Below are positions 1 through 5,326 of a DNA stretch of 6,133 nt, in pieces (the first letter of the stretch is position 1; the number at the start of each line of letters is the position of its first letter). Below the pieces are notes generated by a model that worked only from the letters and a program-made list of their open reading frames with translations, made no database searches and had not been told where the DNA came from. A program made the position numbers and the translations under genes. Origin of the DNA: JAJPGZ01 sp041167105 (GTDB lineage: Bacteria; Verrucomicrobiota; Verrucomicrobiia; Chthoniobacterales; UBA10450); NCBI GenBank assembly GCA_041167105.1, contig JBEEGX010000223.1:1-6133 (forward strand), written 5' to 3'.

Positions 1-1
1 T

Positions 2-388
2 GCGGTGTTGTGCGCCGGCGCCGCGGGTTGGGTGCTGGCTGCGATTTGGTACTCGATGCTCTTCGGGAAAATTTGGGCGCGTGAACAGGAACGCCATCTC
101 GGCCGCCCATGTGGCGCCGGTCGTTCCATGCCGCTCATGCTCGTCAGCACATTCGTGCTTAACGTGATGATGGCGACGGCGATGGCGTATCTGATAAAGC
201 GCACCGGCTTCGCCGATATGAATCACGCGATCAAACTCGCGGTCGCGACCGGAATTGGTTTTGCCGGAACCGCGCTCACCATCGTCTCGGTGTGGGAAGG
301 CAAACCGACGAAAGTGTGGCTCATCGACACGAGCTACTATCTCGTCAGCGCGATCGTGCTCGCGGCGATTCTCATAAGCTGGCCCTGA
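2..388 (+). CDS. DUF1761 family small membrane protein, 5' end cut by window edge
   Basis: The frame is open from the first bases of the window, so the true start probably lies upstream; about 129 residues are visible. The N-terminal part shows the family signature of small, non-polar residues followed by an IWYSMLFGKIW stretch (tryptophan-tyrosine-serine then a phenylalanine-glycine-lysine), which I recognise as DUF1761. Four hydrophobic stretches can be seen: the WYS region, a second around MPLMLVSTFVLNVMMATAMAY, a third around VATGIGFAGTALTIVSVW, and a last one ending at the C-terminus (VSAIVLAAILISW). It should be an integral inner-membrane protein; the biochemical function of the family is unknown to me. 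Its TGA stop (386-388) overlaps the proposed CTG start of rnpA, so the two appear coupled. It occupies the place where rpmH (ribosomal protein L34) normally precedes rnpA. A GTG at base 5 is an in-frame candidate start but would remove the usual N-terminus of the first helix. Confidence 0.8.
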   Translation, partial: AVLCAGAAGWVLAAIWYSMLFGKIWAREQERHLGRPCGAGRSMPLMLVSTFVLNVMMATAMAYLIKRTGFADMNHAIKLAVATGIGFAGTALTIVSVWEGKPTKVWLIDTSYYLVSAIVLAAILISWP

Positions 389-735
389 ATCTTTCCTTCC
401 CGAAATCGAAGCGACTCACGCGCACCTCTGAGTTTGAGCGCGTGCGCAACGAAGGCCGCAAAATTCGCGGCTCGTTGATTTCGCTCGGCATCTTACATGT
501 CGATCTTGCGCAGACGCGCGCAGGTTTCGTGACATCGCGCAAAATCGGCGGAGCCGTCGCGCGCAATCGCGTTCGGCGTCGCTTGCGCGAAGTCGTGCGA
601 AAGCATCAACAGCAAATTGTCCAGGGCACATGGCTCGTCGTGATCGCGTCGCCAACTGCGGCGCGCGCGACTTATCAAGAGCTGGAGGCCGAGTGGTTGC
701 GTCTCGCGCAGCGCGCTTCTATTCTAGCCGCCTGA
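385..735 (+). CDS. rnpA: Ribonuclease P protein component
   Basis: This is the small basic protein subunit that binds RNase P RNA and helps it cleave the 5' leader from pre-tRNA. From the proposed start it is 116 residues, the usual family length. The family hallmarks are in order: the N-terminal FPKSKRLTRTSEFERV segment (residues 5-20), GFVTSRKIGGAVARNRVRRRLRE (47-69) with the RNR box (R60-N61-R62, then R64-R66), and the WLVVIASP strand (83-90). The start is uncertain. The conserved N-terminus begins right after a CTG at 385 that overlaps the previous stop as CTGA, and no ATG, GTG or TTG lies near it. In-frame ATG 292 or GTG 316 would add 31 or 23 residues, overlap DUF1761 deeply and extend beyond the conserved family start. 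No Shine-Dalgarno is visible. One copy of the dispersed 10-mer (498-507) encodes Val39-Asp40-Leu41 in a variable loop. The stop overlaps the yidD start as TGATG. Confidence 0.93.
   Translation: MNLSFPKSKRLTRTSEFERVRNEGRKIRGSLISLGILHVDLAQTRAGFVTSRKIGGAVARNRVRRRLREVVRKHQQQIVQGTWLVVIASPTAARATYQELEAEWLRLAQRASILAA
498..507 (+). repeat. Dispersed 10-mer TGTCGATCTT, copy 1 (rnpA)
   Basis: Exact copy inside rnpA, preceded by A and followed by GCG. It encodes Val39-Asp40-Leu41 between the N-terminal strand and the conserved RNR region, a variable loop. With its flanks it shares the 17 bases TACATGTCGATCTTGCG with copy 2. Confidence 0.95.
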
Positions 736-974
736 TGCGCGGACTCATTTGTATTTTGATTCGAATTTATCAGGCGACGCTCTCGCCTTTGCTCGTCGCC
801 GTCAGCGGTTCGGGCTGCCGATTTGAACCGACGTGCTCGGAATATTTTTTGCGCGCAGTACAAATGCACGGCGCGATGCGCGGAACCTGGATGGGCTTGA
901 GACGCATCGGACGTTGTCATCCGTGGGGCGGCTCGGGAAATGATCCCGTGCCGCTACATGTCGATCTTGCGTGA
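735..974 (+). CDS. yidD: YidD membrane protein insertion efficiency factor
   Basis: This 79-residue protein belongs to the YidD family (UPF0161), small inner-membrane-associated proteins that assist YidC/Sec-dependent membrane insertion. The N-terminus (residues 1-23) is a hydrophobic, amphipathic segment ending in LSPLL. The family core follows: SGSGCRFEPTCSEY (24-37), the AVQMHGAMRGTWMGLRRIGRCHPW stretch (41-64) and the terminal GNDPVP (68-73), with cysteines 28, 34 and 61 conserved. Family members usually end at or shortly after DPVP; here a short tail LHVDLA follows, and its VDL is encoded by a copy of the dispersed 10-mer (959-968). The ATG at 735 was chosen because it overlaps the rnpA stop (TGATG) and gives the expected length; upstream in-frame codons lie inside rnpA. 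yidC begins 12 bases after the stop. Confidence 0.95.
   Translation: MRGLICILIRIYQATLSPLLVAVSGSGCRFEPTCSEYFLRAVQMHGAMRGTWMGLRRIGRCHPWGGSGNDPVPLHVDLA
959..968 (+). repeat. Dispersed 10-mer TGTCGATCTT, copy 2 (yidD tail)
   Basis: Exact copy at the extreme 3' end of yidD, after the conserved DPVP end of the protein. It encodes V76-D77-L78 of an apparently non-conserved tail; the stop codon follows one codon later. Confidence 0.95.
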
Positions 975-986
975 TCACAAATTTTT

Positions 987-2684
987 ATGGACCGAACTGC
1001 ATGGATTGCCGTTGTGCTTTGCACGCTGGGGCTCGTCGGCTGGTACGTTTACGTGGCCAAACAAACGCAATCGCAGCCGCAACGTGTGCATGCGATGGCG
1101 ACGCCTGCGGCAATTTCGCCGACGCCGTTCGAGTCCGTTAGTCCACCTCCGAGCGCAACCGCCACCGCAACGCCGCCGGCTTCCGTTCCGTCCTTTACCG
1201 AAGTCACGGAGACGTTGCGCAATTCCGATCTCGAACTTCACCTAACGAATCGCGGCGGCGGAATCGCAAGCGCGGTCCTGCTCAATCACATCGCGGAAGG
1301 CGACAAGCACGTGACGCTGAACGGGCCGGACCATCCGCCGATCGGCGCGATTGCAAACGATCCGGCGACGAACGATTTGCCGGAATACAAACTGGTTAAG
1401 CAAGGCGACGCCGTGCAGATGGAGTACGTCACGCCGGAGCAGGTCTCCATTCGGAAAAAGATTTTCTTTCCGCCGAGCAACGAGAAGAAAGATAACTTCG
1501 TCGCAGAGATAGATGTCGATCTTACGAATGGCGGATCGAAGCCGTTTGGGAACGCCGGTTATTACATGTCAGTCGGTTCGACGGCGCCAATTCATCACAC
1601 CGATTACTCGAATTACACGCGTTTGGTTTGGTGCGTGAACGGCAGCGCGAAAGGCGTGGACGTGAATTGGTTTGCGCCGAGCAATGGCTTCATGGGGGTC
1701 ATGGGCCAGCGGCCCGGGCGATCGATCTATAACGAGAACCTTAAAGGCGCGGAGTGGGTCGCGACGAGCGACCAATTTTTCACCACGCTAATCGCGCCGC
1801 TGACCGGCAAAGCAGATGCCGTTTGGGGCCGACGATTCGATGTCGATCTTGCGCAAAAGTTGTACGGGATCGAAGGCGCGATGCACATGCCGGCGTTCGA
1901 ATTGCCGCCGGGACAAACGCAAAGCGCGCGTTTTCAAATTTATCTCGGCCCGAAGCTCTATCACAAACTCGCAACACTTCCGCACAACGAAGCCGAAATC
2001 ATGGAGCTCGGCTTTTTCAAAATTATTTCGCAGGCGCTGCTCAACGCGCTTAACACGCTGCACAGCGTCATCGGCAATTACGCGGCCGCGATTTTCGCTC
2101 TCACCGTCATCGTCAAAGCGATCCTTTGGCCGATCCAAAACAAGGCGAATCGTTCCGCGCGTCAGATGGCCGCGCTCTCGCCGAAGATGCAGGAGCTGCG
2201 CGAAAAATATAAAGACGACCCGACGAAGATGAATCAGGAATTGATGAAGCTCTACAAAGAGTACGGCATCAATCCGGTTGGTGGTTGTTTACCGATGGTG
2301 ATCCAGATCCCGATTTTCTTTGGGCTTTTCACCATGTTGCGGCAGGCGGTGGAGCTGCGGAATTCGCATTTTCTCTGGATCCGCGATTTGTCGCAACCGG
2401 ACACCGTCGGCCACATCCCCGGATTCGGATTCCCGATCAACATTCTGCCGTTGCTCATGGCGGGCACGAGTTTTTGGATGACGCATCTCACGCCCAAGAG
2501 CGGCGACCCGACGCAGCAACGCATGATGATGTTCATGCCGATCATTTTCGTCGTGTTCTGCTACAACTTTGCAGCCGCGCTTGCTTTATATTATACAACG
2601 CAGAACCTGCTCACGATTTTGCAGCTTTATCAGAACAAGCGGCAACCGGTGCCGACATTGCAGAAGGTGGGCGCGAAAAAATGA
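987..2684 (+). CDS. yidC: Membrane protein insertase YidC
   Basis: YidC inserts and folds inner-membrane proteins, alone or with SecYEG. The 565 residues have the full Gram-negative architecture: a TM1 anchor (about 4-23), a Pro/Ala/Thr-rich linker (about 38-70), a large periplasmic P1 domain (about 75-335) and the conserved YidC/Oxa1 core (about 342-550). The core includes the TM2 segment ending in WPIQNK, the cytoplasmic coiled hairpin SPKMQELREKYKDDPTKM (398-415) followed by LYKEYGINPVGGCLPM (422-437), and TM3 (about 438-455) plus C-terminal helices (about 484-545). The position of the conserved groove arginine of E. coli (R366) appears to be lysine here (K377, in VIVKAILWP), a conservative swap that keeps the positive charge. 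Two dispersed 10-mers fall in P1, at V177-L179 and V286-L288, and none in the conserved core. No Shine-Dalgarno precedes ATG 987; the upstream bases are AT-rich. The stop overlaps the next start as ATGA. Confidence 0.97.
   Translation: MDRTAWIAVVLCTLGLVGWYVYVAKQTQSQPQRVHAMATPAAISPTPFESVSPPPSATATATPPASVPSFTEVTETLRNSDLELHLTNRGGGIASAVLLNHIAEGDKHVTLNGPDHPPIGAIANDPATNDLPEYKLVKQGDAVQMEYVTPEQVSIRKKIFFPPSNEKKDNFVAEIDVDLTNGGSKPFGNAGYYMSVGSTAPIHHTDYSNYTRLVWCVNGSAKGVDVNWFAPSNGFMGVMGQRPGRSIYNENLKGAEWVATSDQFFTTLIAPLTGKADAVWGRRFDVDLAQKLYGIEGAMHMPAFELPPGQTQSARFQIYLGPKLYHKLATLPHNEAEIMELGFFKIISQALLNALNTLHSVIGNYAAAIFALTVIVKAILWPIQNKANRSARQMAALSPKMQELREKYKDDPTKMNQELMKLYKEYGINPVGGCLPMVIQIPIFFGLFTMLRQAVELRNSHFLWIRDLSQPDTVGHIPGFGFPINILPLLMAGTSFWMTHLTPKSGDPTQQRMMMFMPIIFVVFCYNFAAALALYYTTQNLLTILQLYQNKRQPVPTLQKVGAKK
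1514..1523 (+). repeat. Dispersed 10-mer TGTCGATCTT, copy 3 (yidC)
   Basis: Exact copy in the periplasmic-domain part of yidC, preceded by A and followed by ACG. It encodes V177-D178-L179 of the EIDVDLTNGG segment. Confidence 0.95.
1841..1850 (+). repeat. Dispersed 10-mer TGTCGATCTT, copy 4 (yidC)
   Basis: Exact copy in the periplasmic-domain part of yidC, preceded by A and followed by GCG. It encodes V286-D287-L288. From here to 3164 (1.3 kb, covering the conserved YidC core and jag) there is no further copy. Confidence 0.95.
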
Positions 2685-3163
2685 ACGAGGAACTGACGCC
2701 GCAGGAATTGCTCGACGACATCCTTGGTTTTCTCGGGTTCGTGGTGGAGATCGAGGAGATGCAGAACGAAGCGGGCAATCTCGTTCTGCAAATCTACACC
2801 GAGGAGAGCCGGCGCATCATCGGTCGCGACGGCGAGACGCTCGAGGCATTGCAGTTTCTGCTCAATCGCGTGCTCCAAACGCGCGATAAAGACGCGCCGA
2901 AAGTGATTGTTGATTGCGAACATTATCGCTCGATGCGCGACGATCGTATCGTGCAACGCGTGCGCGAATTGGCCGAGCGCGTGCGCATTACCGGGCGCTC
3001 ATTGCAGCTCGAGCCGATGAACTCGTACGAGCGGCGCATCGTGCACAACGCCTTCAAAGACGATCCCGATGTAGCGACGTGGAGCCCGGACGATGCGGCG
3101 CGCATCAAACAGGTCACGCTGGTGAAACGTCAACCGAAGAAAGAGCCGGCCGCGCAGCAGTAG
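2681..3163 (+). CDS. jag: KhpB/Jag-type KH-R3H RNA-binding protein
   Basis: This 160-residue protein is a KH plus R3H protein of the Jag/KhpB (SpoIIIJ-associated) family, predicted to bind RNA in the cytoplasm; in Gram-positives KhpB partners KhpA and affects cell envelope and division genes. The KH domain spans about 12-80 with its GxxG loop G48-R-D-G51 inside RRIIGRDGETLEALQFL. The R3H domain spans about 90-150 and shows the diagnostic arginine and histidine spaced by three residues (R118 and H122 in SYERRIVHNAF), then ATWSPDD and QVTLVKR. The N-terminal Jag_N domain of Bacillus-type proteins is absent, so this is the short form. The start ATG 2681 overlaps the yidC stop (ATGA); the frame stays open upstream inside yidC, but that portion does not resemble the family. 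The C-terminus is a short basic, Pro/Ala/Gln tail (residues 150-160). No dispersed 10-mer lies within the gene, but one starts 2 bases after its stop. Confidence 0.95.
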   Translation: MNEELTPQELLDDILGFLGFVVEIEEMQNEAGNLVLQIYTEESRRIIGRDGETLEALQFLLNRVLQTRDKDAPKVIVDCEHYRSMRDDRIVQRVRELAERVRITGRSLQLEPMNSYERRIVHNAFKDDPDVATWSPDDAARIKQVTLVKRQPKKEPAAQQ

Positions 3164-3164
3164 T

Positions 3165-3174
3165 TGTCGATCTT
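3165..3174 (+). repeat. Dispersed 10-mer TGTCGATCTT, copy 5 (convergent gap)
   Basis: Exact copy that fills nearly the whole 9-base gap between the jag stop (3161-3163) and the stop of the convergent oxidase gene; its last two bases are part of that TAA. It is the only copy not inside a reading frame, preceded by T and followed by A. Confidence 0.95.
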
Positions 3175-4327
3175 AGCCGCTGTAGCGCGCCGCTTCTTTC
3201 GCAACGCCAGCGCGGACTTCCGGACGCCACCGAAATGTCTCCGAATACGGATTCGGTTTTTCTTCAACGGCATCCGCGATCAATTCGCCAAGCATTGGCG
3301 CGAATTTGAAGCCGTGGCCGTTGTCGCCGGTCGCGATCGTTAGGCCGGGATGGTCCGGATCGCGCGCAATCCAAAAGTTGCCGTCGTTCGTGTCGCAGTA
3401 CATGCAAAGGCGTGTGAAAACGATGGGTGCATCGGCAAGCGCAGGAAAACTGTCGCTGAGAAATTCGCGCAATTGATTTTCTTCTTCGTCGCTCACGACG
3501 CGATCAGTCGAATCGGCAGACATTGCGCGGCCGGCTGCGTGAACACCAATTTTGACTACGCCATCGCCATTCAGCGGAAAGCCGTAATAGCCGGTTTTGC
3601 TGATGTCGGCGCCGAACACGGGAAATTTTTCCGCGCGAAAAAGTTCCGGCTCGTTCGGTTTGAGATGAAAAATGGGATGACCGGTGGCGCGCAGAAAATC
3701 CTTCGTGAATGGCAAGAGCTGCGGCGTCCACGCGCCCGCGCACATCACGACGGCGTCGGCAAACAGTTGTTGTCGATCTTGCAAAACAATGCCGTTGTCG
3801 ATCAAGTCTGCGAACGAAGTCCCTCCGCGCAATCGCACACCCAAGTTCGTCGCGTGTGAGATCAACGTCGTGACCACGCGCGCCGCCTCCACGTACCCGG
3901 CTGCCGGTTCGAAAATGCCTTCGCAATATTTCTCGACGTTCCAGATCGGAAACCGCCGCTTCACTTCATCCGGATCGAACCGCGCGAATTTGTGACCACG
4001 CCGCGTGAACACCTTCGCGGTTTCAAATTCGAAATCGCCTTCCTGCATTGGCGTGCGCCGCATGAAAAGAAATCCGACTTCGTGAAACAACGTCGTGCCG
4101 AATTGTTCGTTCCACTCTCGCCACATCGGAACGCATCGCTCCGCCAGCTCGGTGTAAATTTCGTCCGGCCCGTACGCCGCGCGCACCGCTTTGCTAATAT
4201 CCGTTGACGCCGCGAGTGGATGTGGCAACGGGCCGGGATCGACAAGATCGACATCGTGTCCGCGCTTCTTCAGCGCGATCGCGGCGGTGACGCCGTTAAT
4301 GCCAGCTCCAACAATGACTACGTTCAT
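3173..4327 (-). CDS. FAD-dependent amine oxidase, monomeric sarcosine oxidase-like
   Basis: This 384-residue protein belongs to the DAO/glycine-oxidase fold family and looks closest to monomeric sarcosine oxidase, L-pipecolate oxidase and N-methyltryptophan oxidase. Such enzymes oxidise secondary or N-methyl amino acids with oxygen, releasing an imine or aldehyde and hydrogen peroxide. The FAD-binding GxGxxG is at G7-G12, with D30 at the end of the second strand. R49 in the SKAVRAAYG segment aligns with the flavin-contact region of sarcosine oxidase. C308 in RLCMYCDTNDGNFWI corresponds to the cysteine that covalently binds FAD in that enzyme. NGHGFKFAPMLGELIAD (336-352) is the C-terminal FAD/substrate-site motif. 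The substrate cannot be told from sequence. No signal peptide is evident, so it is probably cytoplasmic. Its ATG overlaps the upstream reductase stop (ATGA), so the two form one operon. Two dispersed 10-mers are inside it, one antisense. Confidence 0.88.
   Translation of the reverse strand: MNVVIVGAGINGVTAAIALKKRGHDVDLVDPGPLPHPLAASTDISKAVRAAYGPDEIYTELAERCVPMWREWNEQFGTTLFHEVGFLFMRRTPMQEGDFEFETAKVFTRRGHKFARFDPDEVKRRFPIWNVEKYCEGIFEPAAGYVEAARVVTTLISHATNLGVRLRGGTSFADLIDNGIVLQDRQQLFADAVVMCAGAWTPQLLPFTKDFLRATGHPIFHLKPNEPELFRAEKFPVFGADISKTGYYGFPLNGDGVVKIGVHAAGRAMSADSTDRVVSDEEENQLREFLSDSFPALADAPIVFTRLCMYCDTNDGNFWIARDPDHPGLTIATGDNGHGFKFAPMLGELIADAVEEKPNPYSETFRWRPEVRAGVAKEAARYSG
3771..3780 (+). repeat. 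Dispersed 10-mer TGTCGATCTT, copy 6 (antisense in oxidase)
   Basis: Exact copy lying on the strand opposite to its host gene, the FAD oxidase. Read in the gene's frame it contributes to Q183-D184-R185-Q186-Q187, in a non-conserved stretch. It is the only genic copy that is not co-directional and does not encode Val-Asp-Leu. Confidence 0.95.
4244..4253 (-). repeat. Dispersed 10-mer TGTCGATCTT, copy 7 (oxidase N-terminus)
   Basis: Exact minus-strand copy encoding V26-D27-L28 of the oxidase, in the second strand of the FAD-binding fold. It overlaps a degenerate second copy (4235-4244, TGTCGATCCC, 8 of 10 matches). Confidence 0.95.
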
Positions 4328-5319
4328 CGCGCAAATTCGAAAATGATTTTTCCCGCGCGTTTGTTTTGCGCGGCGTGCGCGATCGCCGCCTGCGCCTGGT
4401 CTAACGAGTAGGCCTTCTCCACTCTCGTTCGCAGCAATCCGCGCTTCGCCATGTCGAAGATCGGGCGAAACGCCGCCATGCGTTCGTCCTCACTCGCGTC
4501 GTCGTACCATTTGTTGATCCAAATTCCGCGGAAGCGCAGGTCTTTGAAGATGAGCAAACCGGTCGGCATTTTGAACGGCTGCAAACTCATCGAACCAAAC
4601 GTCACCATCGTTGCGCCGAACGCGAGCGTGTTTGCCACGCGCAATGCGCTCTCACCGCCGACGCAGTTTAAGCCTAAACGAATCGGCGCGCCGTTCATCG
4701 CTTTCTTCACCGCGTCGCGCACGTTTTCGTCATCGAGCAACACCACGTCTGCGCCGTCGCTGCGCAATTCATCGAACAATTCCGCGCGCCTGACCAGATT
4801 CACGGTTTTGTATCCAAGTTCATGTGCGATCTGAATCACCGCGCGTCCCGCGGCCGAGTTCGCGGCGTTTTGAATGATCCAATCGCCTTGCGCAAGATCG
4901 ACATATCCGTGCAGAAGTCGCCACGCCGTCAGCGGATTGATTTTCAACATCGACGCTTGAACAGGATTGATCTCCGGCGGGACAACCACGAGCTCGTTAG
5001 GCGAAATCGCAATCGCATCTCGCCACGTCCCGACATTGTGCGGCAAAATCACGAGATCGCCTTTGCGCACATCTGTTACATCCGCGCCAAGATCGACAAC
5101 TACACCTGCGCCTTCCATTCCCGGAACTGCCGGCACTTCGCGGCGGCCCGGATATTTTCCTTCGATCGCATTCAGATCGGCCGGATTGATCGGGGCCGCG
5201 CGCGTCTCGACCACGACCTCGTTAGGCTGCGGACGCGGCCACGGCTGCGTCTCGACCCGCAAAACTTCCGTCGGATTTCCGTGCGCTTCGTAAACGGCGA
5301 CGCGTATAGTTTCCTTCAT
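4324..5319 (-). CDS. MECR/ETR-like 2-enoyl thioester reductase, zinc-independent MDR family
   Basis: This 331-residue medium-chain dehydrogenase/reductase resembles mitochondrial trans-2-enoyl-CoA/ACP reductase (MECR, Etr1), which reduces 2-enoyl thioesters with NADPH; a quinone-reductase-like role is the main alternative. Visible hallmarks: the catalytic-domain start VAVYEAHGNPTEVLRVE (7-23); NPADLNAIEGKYP (45-57) with Y56 at the position of the family's catalytic tyrosine; PGMEGAGVV (66-74); GDWIIQNAANSAAGRAVIQIA (145-165), whose NAANSAAG loop binds the nucleotide; VNLVRR (173-178), with arginines suited to the NADPH phosphate; and LNCVGGESA followed by MPTGLLIFKDLRFRGIWINKW (251-271), highly characteristic of MECR. 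No zinc-ligand cysteine set is seen. ATG 5317-5319 was chosen because the family starts here; an in-frame ATG at 5376 would add 19 unrelated residues and run into the divergent gene. A weak GGAA lies 7 bases upstream of the ATG. Two dispersed 10-mers encode V75-L77 and V140-L142. Confidence 0.88.
   Translation of the reverse strand: MKETIRVAVYEAHGNPTEVLRVETQPWPRPQPNEVVVETRAAPINPADLNAIEGKYPGRREVPAVPGMEGAGVVVDLGADVTDVRKGDLVILPHNVGTWRDAIAISPNELVVVPPEINPVQASMLKINPLTAWRLLHGYVDLAQGDWIIQNAANSAAGRAVIQIAHELGYKTVNLVRRAELFDELRSDGADVVLLDDENVRDAVKKAMNGAPIRLGLNCVGGESALRVANTLAFGATMVTFGSMSLQPFKMPTGLLIFKDLRFRGIWINKWYDDASEDERMAAFRPIFDMAKRGLLRTRVEKAYSLDQAQAAIAHAAQNKRAGKIIFEFAR
4894..4903 (-). repeat. Dispersed 10-mer TGTCGATCTT, copy 8 (reductase)
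   Basis: Exact minus-strand copy encoding V140-D141-L142 of the reductase, just before the GDWIIQNAANS nucleotide-binding segment. It is preceded by A and followed by GCG, the most frequent flanks. Confidence 0.95.
5089..5098 (-). repeat. Dispersed 10-mer TGTCGATCTT, copy 9 (reductase)
   Basis: Exact minus-strand copy encoding V75-D76-L77 of the reductase, after the PGMEGAGVV motif. It is preceded by T and followed by GG. It lies 185 bases from copy 8. Confidence 0.95.
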
Positions 5320-5326
5320 CGATGAA
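5315..5326. other. 12-bp palindrome holding two divergent start codons
   Basis: TTCATCGATGAA is a perfect inverted repeat. It contains the ATG of the minus-strand reductase (5317-5319) and the ATG of the plus-strand CDF gene (5322-5324), separated by two bases. There is no non-coding space for promoters or ribosome binding sites, so both promoters must lie inside the opposite gene if both starts are right. The symmetry is partly forced by two facing ATG codons. Confidence 0.6.

Noticed and set aside
2285..2680. Upstream extension of the jag frame inside yidC
   Set aside because: The extra part is out-of-frame yidC sequence; the KH-R3H protein has a proper start at 2681 with an ATGA overlap.
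3151..3189. Possible stem-loop around the convergent gap (CGCGCAGC against GCTG and GCGCG)
   Set aside because: Only four contiguous pairs plus a bulge, a 20-base loop and no T-run; not convincing as a terminator.
3350..3859. Plus-strand open frame (169 codons) opposite the FAD oxidase gene
   Set aside because: Same reasoning: it shadows a conserved oxidase frame and shows no family features.
5305..5310. TATAGT as a -10 promoter box for the CDF gene
   Set aside because: No acceptable -35 at the right spacing; a single hexamer is too weak to list as a feature.
4822..5325. Long plus-strand open frame (167 codons) opposite the reductase gene
   Set aside because: It is antisense to a clearly conserved gene, has arginine-rich low-information composition and no recognisable motif; a by-product of codon bias.
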